Assembly (NCBI GenBank): GCA_002297935.1
Contig: DBLC01000022.1
Span: 1-26,859, forward strand
DNA length: 26,859 bases
Reading direction: 5' to 3'
From: Dialister sp. UBA734
GTDB taxonomy: Bacteria > Bacillota > Negativicutes > Veillonellales > Dialisteraceae
Shown: positions 13,927 to 22,025 of the stretch, piece after piece
Position numbering within the stretch: position 1 is the first letter of the stretch
Layout: every line of letters begins with the position of its first letter
The notes under the pieces: model-generated
Databases searched by the model: none
What the model was told of the DNA's origin: nothing
The model's input: only the letters and a program-made list of their open reading frames with translations
Made by a program: the position numbers and the translations under genes

Positions 13927-15255
13927 TTGTATTGGGTTTACAACATATGCCTGGTGGCGTATTGGATACTGCAGATTCCGATTTTGATTTATCGGCTTGT
14001 TTTTGAAGAAGGCTTTTATGATCGCCTGAAGCAAAGTGCGGGCATCATGCCAACGCCGACGCTGCAGCAGATTGCTTACCATAATGCCATTTGGGTGCAT
14101 GCGGCTTCCGTAGGGGAAGTGGTAGCGGCCAGTCCGATTGTGAGGGAACTGAAGAAAAAGTATCCCAATGAAATGGTGGTGGTGTCAGTGGTTACTGCCA
14201 CAGGACATCGCATGGCCCAGCGTATCATTCCGGAAGCGGATGGACATATCTTTTTCCCCTTTGACTTACCAGTCATTACGGAACGCATTGTAGATATTGT
14301 AAATCCGAAAGCCATTATTCTGATTGAAACCGAACTGTGGCCCAATTTCCTTCGCCTGGCATGGAAAAAGAAAATCCCTGTCATGATGATGAATGGTCGT
14401 ATCAGTAGCCGTTCTATGAGACGGTATTCGTTGATTAAACGGTTCACCACCCGCATGTTGCTGCAGATCCGTAAATTCTGCATGCAGTCCAAGATTGATA
14501 GAGAACGCATCATCGGCATGGGGGCAGACCCGAAGCGGGTGACCATTACAGGAAATACCAAGTATGACCAGACCTATGCGGAAGTGTCGGAAGAAGAACG
14601 ACAGGCCCTGCGGAAGGAATTCCGTTTCGATGGCAAAGGACCTATCATTGTGGCCGGTTCTACCCACAGCGGGGAAGAAGAAATGGTGGTCAAAACCTTT
14701 GGAAAGGTATTGAAGAAATACCCCAATGCACGCCTTCTTCTGGCGGTCCGTGAAATCACCAGAGCCCCTTCTGTGAAATTTATGATTAAACATCTGGGAT
14801 ACACCGTGCTTCGTCGTTCCAAAATGGGTACCGAAGAAGACGATGGCAAGAGTCCGCAGATTGTCATTTTGGATACCATCGGCGAATTGGGCCGGTTGTA
14901 CAGTTTGGCCGACATCGTATTCGTCGGCGGCAGCTTTGTGAAAGTGGGCGGCCATAACATTTTGGAACCGGCAGCCCATGGGAAACCTGTCTTGGTAGGC
15001 CCCTATATGTTCAACTTCCAGGAAATTTTTGAACTGCTGTCCAGCCGCGGGGTGTGCCGCATGACCACCAATGAAGCGGAGTTTGAAAAGACCGTGCTTC
15101 ATCTGCTGGACCATCCGGAAGAAATGAAGAAAATGGGCGAAGCGGCTTTGGAAGTGGTTCATGAAAACCAGGGCGCTACAGAAAGAAATATTGATGCGTT
15201 TGAAAAGTTGATTGCCGACTATGGCGTTCATCTGGGAGGCTGTGATGAGTCTTGA
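13927..15255 (+). CDS. waaA: Kdo transferase WaaA (KdtA)
   Basis: The product is 442 aa, a GT30 glycosyltransferase that transfers Kdo from CMP-Kdo to the lipid A precursor. It has an N-terminal membrane anchor (YNICLVAYWILQIPILIYRLV), the conserved WVHAASVGEVVAASPIVREL block (about 58-77), LIETELWPNFLRLAWKKKIP, VAGSTHSGEEE and the C-terminal FVGGSFVKVGGHNILEPAAHGKPVLVGPYMFNF region (about 335-367). I chose TTG 13927 because AAGGAG is well placed at 13914-13919 and the anchor begins immediately. The gene overlaps lpxK by 11 bases. Whether the enzyme adds one or more Kdo residues cannot be read from the sequence. Confidence 0.95.
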   Translation: MYWVYNICLVAYWILQIPILIYRLVFEEGFYDRLKQSAGIMPTPTLQQIAYHNAIWVHAASVGEVVAASPIVRELKKKYPNEMVVVSVVTATGHRMAQRIIPEADGHIFFPFDLPVITERIVDIVNPKAIILIETELWPNFLRLAWKKKIPVMMMNGRISSRSMRRYSLIKRFTTRMLLQIRKFCMQSKIDRERIIGMGADPKRVTITGNTKYDQTYAEVSEEERQALRKEFRFDGKGPIIVAGSTHSGEEEMVVKTFGKVLKKYPNARLLLAVREITRAPSVKFMIKHLGYTVLRRSKMGTEEDDGKSPQIVILDTIGELGRLYSLADIVFVGGSFVKVGGHNILEPAAHGKPVLVGPYMFNFQEIFELLSSRGVCRMTTNEAEFEKTVLHLLDHPEEMKKMGEAALEVVHENQGATERNIDAFEKLIADYGVHLGGCDES

Positions 15256-16366
15256 ATCCTATGTGACAGGGCTGATGAAAAATCCATCTCCCAGCGGGTT
15301 GGATCGACTGGCTCTTAGTGGATTGGAAAAACTGGAAAAAGTCTATCTGTCCGGCGTAGAAAAGAAACGAAACGCCGCCTTGTCTAAGCAAGTATCCGTA
15401 GAGGTGCCTGTCATCAGCGTAGGCAATATCACCGCTGGCGGTACCGGGAAAACGCCGTGCATCCTGCTTTTGGCGGAAGCACTGCAAAAACGGGGAAGAA
15501 AGCCGGCAGTGATCAGTCGAGGCTATCGGAGCGGTCTGGAAAAAGAAGGCGGTGTCGTTTCCGACGGGAAGAACATCTTGGTTTCCCAAGCCATGGCAGG
15601 AGACGAGCCGTACATGATGGCTCGGAAATTGCCTGGCGTGCCGATTTTGGTAGGGAAAGACCGTATCACGTCGGCCCAAAAAGCCATGAACATGGGGGCC
15701 GATGTGTTGCTCATGGATGATGGTTTTCAGTATTGGCAGCTGAAGCGGGATTTGGATATCATCCTCATCGATTGCACCAATCCTTTCGGCTATGACCATG
15801 CCTTGCCCAGAGGGCTTTTGCGTGAACCTTTATCGGCACTGCAGCGAGCTGGACTTTTTATTTTAACCAAAAGCGATCAGGTCCATGCGGTGGACGTGAT
15901 GGACATCAAAGAAAAACTTCACGAACTTGCACCGGGCGTGGACATTCTGACATCCTGCCATGCGCCGTCCAAAGTGGTTCTCTATGACAAGTGGAAACAA
16001 TCCATTCACGAAGGACCATTACAAGAGGCAGCGATGAAAAAAGCGTTGCTTCTCTCTGGTATCGGCAATCCGGGAGCCTTTGCAGAAACCGCCAAAGAAG
16101 CGGGCCTTCGCATGGTGGGGCAGATGGCCTTTGACGACCATCACCACTATACTGAAGAAGATGTGCGAAATGCGATTTCCGAAGCCAAAGCAAAAGGGGC
16201 CGAGTGGATTGTCATGACCGAAAAAGATGCGGTCAAAATGCTGAATCTTACCAGTTTGGCGAAATCAGACATTCCCTTTGCGGTGCTGGAAATTGAAATG
16301 ACAGTTCATGGTGATGAAGAAAAACTATTTCGTCTTATTCAGAAGAAAATAGGGATTAGGGATTAG
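15245..16366 (+). CDS. lpxK: Tetraacyldisaccharide 4'-kinase LpxK
   Basis: The product is 373 aa and phosphorylates the 4' position of the lipid A disaccharide to form lipid IVA at the membrane. The P-loop ISVGNITAGGTGKTP spans about 57-71. DVLLMDDGFQYWQLKRDLDIILID (about 155-178) carries the Walker B-like and catalytic acidic residues. FDDHHHYTEEDV is the C-terminal family motif. ATG 15245 has GGGAGG at 15235-15240 and lies inside the end of waaA, suggesting translational coupling. The final GIRD and TAG stop are encoded by GGGATTA repeat units, so the tail is likely derived from the repeat. Confidence 0.95.
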   Translation: MSLESYVTGLMKNPSPSGLDRLALSGLEKLEKVYLSGVEKKRNAALSKQVSVEVPVISVGNITAGGTGKTPCILLLAEALQKRGRKPAVISRGYRSGLEKEGGVVSDGKNILVSQAMAGDEPYMMARKLPGVPILVGKDRITSAQKAMNMGADVLLMDDGFQYWQLKRDLDIILIDCTNPFGYDHALPRGLLREPLSALQRAGLFILTKSDQVHAVDVMDIKEKLHELAPGVDILTSCHAPSKVVLYDKWKQSIHEGPLQEAAMKKALLLSGIGNPGAFAETAKEAGLRMVGQMAFDDHHHYTEEDVRNAISEAKAKGAEWIVMTEKDAVKMLNLTSLAKSDIPFAVLEIEMTVHGDEEKLFRLIQKKIGIRD

Positions 16367-16384
16367 TAGCTAGGGATTAGGTAG
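16351..16384. repeat. GGGATTA/TAGCTAG heptamer array overlapping the lpxK stop
   Basis: Units GGGATTA, GGGATTA, GTAGCTA and GGGATTA run from inside the lpxK coding region and provide its stop codon at 16364-16366. No right arm is present nearby. Same-family units occur at 61-88, 24784-24834 and 26392-26425. Confidence 0.75.
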
Positions 16385-16433
16385 TGCGTGGTCATTTATT
16401 CATTTTTCAATTGGTAAGAAACTAGATTAGTGA

Positions 16434-16492
16434 TTGTTGTTGGTTGCTGGTTGTCTGGAGCCAAACAACTAACAACCAACAACTAACAACAG
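16434..16492. repeat. TTGNTGG heptamer hairpin
   Basis: The left arm (16434-16457) reads TTGTTGTTGGTTGCTGGTTG. The right arm (16464-16492) reads ACAACTA, ACAACCA, ACAACTA, ACAACAG. Both have a 7-bp period and are complementary across a short loop. This unit sequence is seen nowhere else in the window. Positions 16493-16630 appear to be ordinary AT-rich sequence. Confidence 0.8.
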
Positions 16493-16630
16493 CGAGTATA
16501 AAGGTATTTGCAGGATAGTTTAAATACCAAAATTTCACTACATATATTCAGTGATTATCTAATGACCACTTACTTAAAAATTTTTACTTGGCTTGAAATA
16601 ATGAGCCATAAGGAAAGATAGAGTTGTGGA

Positions 16631-16677
16631 TATAACCTGCGAAGCTAACCTTTTATAACCCGCCCGAAGGGCTAACC
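16631..16677. repeat. Two TATAACC-hairpin-TAACC motifs upstream of kdsB
   Basis: TATAACCTGCGAAGCTAACC (16631-16650) and TATAACCCGCCCGAAGGGC plus TAACC (16654-16677) share the frame TATAACC...CTAACC but differ in the enclosed mini-stem. A third copy with CCTG/CAGG is at 17617-17640. They occupy the space just upstream of kdsB. Confidence 0.6.
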
Positions 16678-16724
16678 TATAAATAGAAATGTAAAATATA
16701 ATGGTTTCTAAGAGGAGAAAAAAT

Positions 16725-17459
16725 ATGAAAGTTGCTTGTATTATTCCATCCCGTTATGCGTCGACCCGTTTGCCCGGGAAGCCACTCAGGATGATTGCTG
16801 GAAAAACGTTGGTACAGCGGGTATACGAAAGAGCCATTCTGGCGAAAGTACCGGATACGGTTATCGTGGCTACTGACCATGGAGACATTGAAAATGAAGT
16901 GAAACGGTTTGGCGGCCGTGTGGTTATGACATCTGTGGACCATCCGACTGGCACCGACCGACTGGCCGAAGTGGCTGCTCATTTTCCGGAATACGACATC
17001 ATCGTCAATGTACAGGGCGATGAACCGCTGATTGACCCGGACGTGATTGACCGTCTGGCCCAGGATTTGCTGGACCATGAAGATTTGGATATGGCTACCG
17101 TAGCGACCCCACTCAAAAAGGAAGACTACGACGACCCTTCTTCCGTCAAAGTGGTAGTGAACCGGAAAGACGAAGCCCTGTATTTCTCCCGGTCCCTCAT
17201 TCCCTATCCGCGCCATGATTTCAGCGAACCACCGCTGAAGCATGTCGGTATTTATGCATACCGCAGAGATTTCCTTTTGGCCTATGCCAAGATGGAACAG
17301 ACCCCATTGGAAAAGACCGAATCGCTGGAACAGCTCCGTGCGTTGGAAATGGGATATAAAATCGGCGTGATTCAGGTAGAAACCGAAGATATCGGGATTG
17401 ATACGGAAGCGGATCTCCAAAGAGCCAATGAATATTTTAAACATTTAGAAGAAAAATAA
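16725..17459 (+). CDS. kdsB: CMP-Kdo synthetase KdsB
   Basis: The product is 244 aa, the standard size for 3-deoxy-manno-octulosonate cytidylyltransferase, which activates Kdo with CTP for WaaA. The N-terminal nucleotide-binding motif IPSRYASTRLPGKPL (residues 7-21), VIVATDHGDI, VNVQGDEPLIDPDVID (about 93-108) and KHVGIYAYRRDFL are present. The ATG at 16725 follows AGGAG (16713-16717); an upstream in-frame ATG at 16701 has no ribosome binding site. It sits with the other Kdo genes kdsA, kdsD and kdsC, although separated from them by repeats. Confidence 0.96.
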   Translation: MKVACIIPSRYASTRLPGKPLRMIAGKTLVQRVYERAILAKVPDTVIVATDHGDIENEVKRFGGRVVMTSVDHPTGTDRLAEVAAHFPEYDIIVNVQGDEPLIDPDVIDRLAQDLLDHEDLDMATVATPLKKEDYDDPSSVKVVVNRKDEALYFSRSLIPYPRHDFSEPPLKHVGIYAYRRDFLLAYAKMEQTPLEKTESLEQLRALEMGYKIGVIQVETEDIGIDTEADLQRANEYFKHLEEK

Positions 17460-17522
17460 GGGTAAAAGGGTTATTTTTTGGTGATGCCAATGGAGACATA
17501 AGCGAAGTTTTAACTTGTCACA

Positions 17523-17574
17523 AGGTTATACAGGGTTATAAAAGGTTATGGGATACCCTTTTATAACCTTTATA
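17523..17574. repeat. GGTTATA-type hairpin between kdsB and kdsA
   Basis: AGGTTATACAGGGTTATAAA and AGGTTATGGG (17523-17552) pair with CCCTTTTATAACCTTTATA (17556-17574). Units are about 10 bp. The single motif TATAACCTGCCGGTCAGG plus CTAACC follows at 17617-17640. The rest of the 242-bp gap shows nothing recognisable. Confidence 0.75.
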
Positions 17575-17701
17575 CGACACGAAAATGTGAATTGTTGAAT
17601 ACACCAAATGATAGAGTATAACCTGCCGGTCAGGCTAACCTTTACCCGAGAGCGATTGTATCGCCAGTGATGCTATTTCTATATAACGAAAGGATAAAAC
17701 T

Positions 17702-18544
17702 ATGAAAACCATACAGGTAGGAAATTTGACCATTGATGGCAGCAAGTTATTTCTGATTGCTGGTCCTTGTGTCATTGAAGGCTATGATCGTACATTGATG
17801 ATTGGCCGTGAAATTAAGAAGATTTGTGAAAGACTGGGCGTGCAGTATATTTTCAAAGCATCCTATGACAAAGCCAATCGTTCTTCTTACAACTCCTTCC
17901 GCGGACCGGGATTGGAGAAGGGCTTGGAAATTCTGGCAGATATCAAAAAAGAACTGCAGGTTCCGGTGCTCTCCGACGTGCATGATGTGACCCAGCTGCC
18001 GGCAGCGTCCAAAGTGTTGGATATGCTGCAGATTCCGGCTTTCCTTTGCCGCCAGACCGATTTGGTCTATGGGGCTGCCAAAACAGGCAAACCGGTCAAT
18101 GTAAAGAAAGGCCAGTTCATGGCACCGGAAGATATGAAAAACGTGATTGGTAAGATGGAAGAAGCAGGCAATCCGAACCTGGCTGTCACCGAACGTGGCG
18201 CGTCTTTCGGCTATCACAACCTGGTGGTAGATATGCGTTCCTTCCCGATTATGCGGCAGTTCGGTTATCCGGTCATTTTTGATGCCACCCATAGCGTACA
18301 GCTTCCTGGCGGCATGGGCAGCAGCACCGGCGGACAGAGAGAATTCATCCCGTACCTGGCGAGAGCCGCTGCCGCTTCCGGCGTAGATGGCTTCTTCATG
18401 GAAGTACATGACAACCCACCGGAAGGCCTGTCGGACTCCACCAATATGCTGTACCTGTCCTCTTTGGAAGGTCTCTTGAAAGACCTGATTGCTATCAATG
18501 AGGTAGTTAAGAAGGATAAGGAAATGGGACTGGTAAAGCAGTGA
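17702..18544 (+). CDS. kdsA: Kdo-8-phosphate synthase KdsA, metal-dependent type
   Basis: The 280-aa product condenses arabinose-5-phosphate with phosphoenolpyruvate. FKASYDKANRSS (about 54-65), FLCRQTDL, NVKKGQF and LTERGASFGYHNLVVDMRS-type blocks identify it. The motif AGPCVIEG places a cysteine (C23) where the metal-independent E. coli enzyme has an asparagine. The other ligands of the metal-dependent class are also present: the histidine of DATHSVQLPGG, the glutamate of FMEVHDNP and the aspartate of LSDSTNM. ATG 17702 follows GAAAGGA. The TGA stop is the first TGA of a TGAGAAG array. Confidence 0.97.
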   Translation: MKTIQVGNLTIDGSKLFLIAGPCVIEGYDRTLMIGREIKKICERLGVQYIFKASYDKANRSSYNSFRGPGLEKGLEILADIKKELQVPVLSDVHDVTQLPAASKVLDMLQIPAFLCRQTDLVYGAAKTGKPVNVKKGQFMAPEDMKNVIGKMEEAGNPNLAVTERGASFGYHNLVVDMRSFPIMRQFGYPVIFDATHSVQLPGGMGSSTGGQREFIPYLARAAAASGVDGFFMEVHDNPPEGLSDSTNMLYLSSLEGLLKDLIAINEVVKKDKEMGLVKQ

Positions 18545-18818
18545 GAAGTTAGAAGTGAGAAGTTAGAAATGGTGGTGGCGCCGCACAATTTATAAAGCGG
18601 CGCAAAAAATATATAGGTTATTATTCTGCTAGCTTCTCTATCCAACATGATTGTATATCTCGCTACCATTAAGGTTATAAGGGTTATATAGGGTTATGCG
18701 TTTTCCGTAGACTCATAACCTTTTATAACCTTTTTAACCCGATGTTAGAGGGAGCATCTATTTGTTAGAAAAAGTATGCAGCAGAATAATAACCTTCTAT
18801 GACTTCTCACTTCTAACT
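18541..18818. repeat. Triple-nested inverted repeat between kdsA and kdsD
   Basis: Outermost are TGAGAAG/TTAGAAG units (18542-18570) with a right arm at 18800-18818 that matches 17 consecutive bases of the left array. Next is the GGTGGCGCCGC...GCGGCGC module (18575-18603). Inside that, AGGTTATTATTCTGCT (18615-18630) pairs perfectly with 18780-18795. Innermost is a GGTTATA-type hairpin (18672-18697 with 18714-18740). The gap to kdsD is otherwise free of genes. A TATAAT at 18837-18842 might serve kdsD, but I see no -35. Confidence 0.82.
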
Positions 18819-18880
18819 ATTTCTTTAAAGATATTGTATAATATGATTGTACTTATTTCAGTTTTTATCTAGGAGGCATC

Positions 18881-19852
18881 ATGTCCGTTATTGATACAGC
18901 TTCACGGGTGCTTCGCGATGAAGCAGCTGCGGTTCTTTCTCTGGTAGATCAATTGGATGGCGGGTTTGAAAAAGCGGTACAGCTGATTGAGCAATCTAAA
19001 GGGCGTGTGGTTTTGACTGGCATGGGAAAATCTGGTCATATCGCTCGCAAGGTAGCAGCCACCATGGCTAGCACAGGAACGCCAGCCTTTTTCCTACACC
19101 CTGCAGAAGGTATCCATGGCGATTTGGGCATGGTGACCGCTGATGATGTGGTGATTGCTTACTCCAACAGCGGGGAAACCGGCGAAGTGCTGAATATTCT
19201 TCCGTCGTTGAAACGGATTGGAGCGAAACTGATTGCGGTGGTAGGAAAGACCAATTCCACACTGGCAAAAAATGCCGATGCAGTCCTTGATGCAGGGGTA
19301 GAAAAGGAAGCCGATAGTTTGGGCCTGGCACCGACCAGTTCCACCACTGCGGCTTTGGCCTTGGGTGATGCACTGGCGGTGACGTTGATGGAACGCCATC
19401 ATTTCACGGCGGACAATTTTGCAGTATTTCATCCCGGTGGTTCCCTGGGCAAGCGTCTCCTTCTTACAGTAGAACAGGTGATGCACAAAGGGGAAGACAA
19501 TCCGCTCATCTTGGAAACCGCTTCAGTGAAAGATGCACTCTTTGTGATGACCGATAAAGGCTTGGGCGCTGTCTCCGTAGTGGACAAAGAGGGACATCTG
19601 AAAGGGCTCATGACCGATGGCGATGTGCGCCGCGGTCTGGAAAAGGGCATGGATTTCTTGAATCTGCCGGTGGACAAGGTGATGACTTTGCATCCTATGG
19701 TGATTGAAACAGATAAACTGGCTGCTTCGGCCCTTCACGTGATGGAACAGCACAAACCCCATCCGATTACGGTGCTTCCCGTGGCCGATGCCGAAGGAAA
19801 AGCCATCGGTATGGTTCATATCACCGATTTACTTCGTCAGGGGGTGGTGTGA
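18881..19852 (+). CDS. kdsD: Arabinose-5-phosphate isomerase KdsD (KpsF/GutQ family)
   Basis: The product is 323 aa: a sugar isomerase (SIS) domain (about 30-180, with VLTGMGKSGHIARKVAATMASTGTPAFFLHPAEGIHGDLG and YSNSGETGEVLN) followed by two CBS repeats (about 205-320). It interconverts ribulose-5-phosphate and arabinose-5-phosphate, the KdsA substrate. Its position between kdsA and kdsC in a Kdo operon supports KdsD rather than GutQ. ATG 18881 has AGGAGG at 18872-18877. The stop overlaps the kdsC start by one base (TGATG). Confidence 0.96.
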   Translation: MSVIDTASRVLRDEAAAVLSLVDQLDGGFEKAVQLIEQSKGRVVLTGMGKSGHIARKVAATMASTGTPAFFLHPAEGIHGDLGMVTADDVVIAYSNSGETGEVLNILPSLKRIGAKLIAVVGKTNSTLAKNADAVLDAGVEKEADSLGLAPTSSTTAALALGDALAVTLMERHHFTADNFAVFHPGGSLGKRLLLTVEQVMHKGEDNPLILETASVKDALFVMTDKGLGAVSVVDKEGHLKGLMTDGDVRRGLEKGMDFLNLPVDKVMTLHPMVIETDKLAASALHVMEQHKPHPITVLPVADAEGKAIGMVHITDLLRQGVV

Positions 19853-20388
19853 TGCGTGGTTCTGAAAAGGTAAAACTCATTGCTTTCGATGTGGACGGCA
19901 CATTGACCAATGGACAGCTTATAATCGGTCCGGAGGGAGAAGCCTATAAATGTTTCAATGCCCACGATGGGCTGGCTTTGAGCTTGGCGCACCGCATGGG
20001 ATATAAAGTGGGATTCATTACCGGCCGGACCTCTTCCATTGTGGAACGGCGGGCCAAAGAATTGCACTGCGATTTTGTGCTGATGGGCATCAAAAATAAA
20101 ACCGAAGCGATGCACCATTTGCTTCAACAGTTTGGTTTGGATTGGGATGCATCGGCCTATATGGGCGATGATTTAAACGATTTGCCCCTGTTCAGTAAAG
20201 TCGGCGTATCCGGCTGCCCTTCCAATGCTTGCGTAGAAAATAGAGCCATGGCTGATTTCATTTCTCGCTTCAAAGGCGGAGAAGGAGCCGGGCGAGAATT
20301 TATAGAGGAAATTCTGAAATCCCAGGGACGATGGGAAGAAGCGGTCTACTCCTTCCGCGAGATTGACCAGGAAGAATTGATTCAATAA
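19852..20388 (+). CDS. kdsC: Kdo-8-phosphate phosphatase KdsC
   Basis: The product is 178 aa, a small HAD-superfamily phosphatase without a cap domain that forms tetramers in known members. Catalytic D13 and D15 lie in FDVDGTLTNG; ITGRTSS carries motif II and GDDLNDLPLF motif IV. It releases Kdo from Kdo-8-phosphate, between KdsA and KdsB in the pathway. I chose the ATG at 19852, overlapping the kdsD stop as TGATG, over a GTG one codon earlier. The coupling suggests co-translation with kdsD. A TGACTNG hairpin starts just after the stop. Confidence 0.95.
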   Translation: MRGSEKVKLIAFDVDGTLTNGQLIIGPEGEAYKCFNAHDGLALSLAHRMGYKVGFITGRTSSIVERRAKELHCDFVLMGIKNKTEAMHHLLQQFGLDWDASAYMGDDLNDLPLFSKVGVSGCPSNACVENRAMADFISRFKGGEGAGREFIEEILKSQGRWEEAVYSFREIDQEELIQ

Positions 20389-20395
20389 CGAGATA

Positions 20396-20466
20396 GGTGA
20401 CTGGTGGACTGGTGACTAGTGACTGGAAATATATTTCTAGTCACCAGTCACTAGTCACGAGTCACG
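20396..20466. repeat. TGACTNG hairpin between kdsC and the acyltransferase
   Basis: Left units TGACTGG, TGGACTGG, TGACTAG and TGACTGG (20398-20426) face right units CTAGTCA, CCAGTCA, CTAGTCA and CGAGTCA (20437-20465) across a short AT loop. The 8-bp TGGACTGG variant also occurs, inverted, at 9800-9808. The right arm ends 13 bases before the next ATG, which has no clear Shine-Dalgarno. Confidence 0.84.
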
Positions 20467-20478
20467 ACTATTTTCCTA

Positions 20479-21483
20479 ATGAAAGAAGAATTAGCCATGT
20501 TATTCAATGTAAGATATGGGATACTGAAAGGCATCAGCAATTTGCTTTGTGCCATGTCCTATGACCGTATCCTGTCGATTGGCCGTTTTTTAGGGCCATG
20601 CATCATGAACCGCATAGCGAAACAGAGAAATCGTGGTATCGAACAGATCATGACCGGCATGGGCGTGTCTCGGGAAGAAGCAGAAAAGATTTTGCGACAG
20701 GTCTATGAGCACATCGGCATGTCAGCCATGGAAATGATGTACATGCCGCGGCTCTGTAAAGAAAAAGATCATATCGATGATTACGTCAAAATTGACCACC
20801 CGGAATACCTGGAAGCGGCCTATGCGGAAGGCAAAGGCATCGTAGGCCTCACGGCCCATATGGGAAACTGGGAATGGCTCGGCGCAGGGCTGGCTCTTCA
20901 TGGCTATGATACATCGGCCATCGGAAAGAAACAGGCCGACGACGCGCTGATGCGAATCATCAATGATTACCGCGCTATGGCGGGGCAGCACATTTATCTC
21001 ACCGGGACCGGTGGGTATGAAATGATTGCGGCAGCTCGCTCCATGAAGAAAAATCACATTCTGGGATTTCTTTCTGATAAAGATGGAGACATCACGGGCA
21101 TTCCGGTTCTCTTTATGAATCGGGTTTTCTCATTTCCCCAGGGACCGGCGGTATTTGCCAAGAAATTTAAAGCCCCCATTGTGCCACTTTTTATTATCCG
21201 AAATCAGGGCGGCAAGGGACATACCATCTGCATTGGCAAGCATTTCTATTATGAAAATACAGGAGATGCGAAGAAAGACCTGCTAACCAATGCACAGAAA
21301 ATGGCTTCTGCCATGGAAGATTTCATCAAAGAACATCCTTCCGATTGGCTCTGGTTTCAGCATCTTTTCTGGACCCGTCCAGGACGAATCAAAATGTATA
21401 TGGAACTGAGCGAGGAAGAAAAGAAATCCTATGCCCGTGGGCTCAGTGATACTTGGAATGAAACCAAAGGAGGAAAGGCATGA
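20479..21483 (+). CDS. Lipid A late acyltransferase, LpxL/HtrB family
   Basis: The product is 334 aa from the ATG at 20479, or 328 aa from the ATG at 20497. The latter has a weak purine tract (GAAAGAAG) upstream and starts at the family-like MLFNVRYGILKGISNLL. The catalytic HX4E motif of the family appears as HMGNWE in GLTAHMGNWEWLGAGLALHGY (about 130). FLSDKDGDITGIPVLFMNR and the late SDWLWFQHLFWTRP are also typical. It would add a secondary acyl chain to Kdo-lipid A on the cytoplasmic face; whether it is LpxL-like or LpxM-like cannot be told. It overlaps lptC by 4 bases (ATGA). Confidence 0.9.
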   Translation: MKEELAMLFNVRYGILKGISNLLCAMSYDRILSIGRFLGPCIMNRIAKQRNRGIEQIMTGMGVSREEAEKILRQVYEHIGMSAMEMMYMPRLCKEKDHIDDYVKIDHPEYLEAAYAEGKGIVGLTAHMGNWEWLGAGLALHGYDTSAIGKKQADDALMRIINDYRAMAGQHIYLTGTGGYEMIAAARSMKKNHILGFLSDKDGDITGIPVLFMNRVFSFPQGPAVFAKKFKAPIVPLFIIRNQGGKGHTICIGKHFYYENTGDAKKDLLTNAQKMASAMEDFIKEHPSDWLWFQHLFWTRPGRIKMYMELSEEEKKSYARGLSDTWNETKGGKA

Positions 21484-22025
21484 ATAAGCATACCAAGACC
21501 GGTCTTATCATCGCAGTGATTCTCCTTTTGGCTTTGGGTATCTACTTCCTTTTTAAAGATGACCATGCCAGTGAAAGTGGTGGATCCAGTTCGGTGACCA
21601 CCATGGAATTTTCCAATATTGAACTGAAAGAAGACCAGGAAGGGAAACCTGTCTGGCGCCTCAAAGCCAAGCATGTCATTATGAGCAAAGATAAAAACTC
21701 TGCTGAGATGGAAGGTCTGGACGGTTATTTCATCAAAGATGGAAATAAACTGGCACTGACCGCGGACAAGGGAACCTATTCCAGAAAAGACCAGAAAGTC
21801 TATATCGAAGGCCATGTAGAAGGCGAGTCCAGCGATGGCGTCATTCTGCATGCCGAAAATTTAACTTATGATGGAAAGACCCAGATTCTTTCCACCGACA
21901 AATTTTTCACCGCTGAAAAAGAAGGTCGTGTGCTGACCGCTGACAGCTTCACTGGAGATCGAGTACTGGAGAAGCTGACCGCCAAGGGACATGCGAAGCT
22001 GGCAGATAAGGAGGACAAACAGTGA
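21480..22025 (+). CDS. lptC: LPS export protein LptC
   Basis: The product is 181 aa with one N-terminal transmembrane helix (TGLIIAVILLLALGIYFLF, about 7-25), a short serine-rich linker, then a periplasmic OstA/LptC-type beta domain (MEFSNIELKEDQEGKPVWRLKAKHV...). LptC sits on the LptB-F/G complex and passes LPS to LptA. The ATG overlaps the stop of the acyltransferase gene (ATGA) and follows AAAGGAGG. Its own stop overlaps the lptA start (GTGA). This chain of overlaps points to co-translation of the export module. Confidence 0.9.
   Translation: MNKHTKTGLIIAVILLLALGIYFLFKDDHASESGGSSSVTTMEFSNIELKEDQEGKPVWRLKAKHVIMSKDKNSAEMEGLDGYFIKDGNKLALTADKGTYSRKDQKVYIEGHVEGESSDGVILHAENLTYDGKTQILSTDKFFTAEKEGRVLTADSFTGDRVLEKLTAKGHAKLADKEDKQ

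Noticed and set aside
16697..16702. TATAAT as kdsB promoter
   Set aside because: There is no -35 at 16-18 bp and transcription would begin almost at the ribosome binding site.
18837..18842. TATAAT as kdsD promoter
   Set aside because: The -10 is good but no -35-like hexamer is found at the right distance; it is mentioned only as a possibility.
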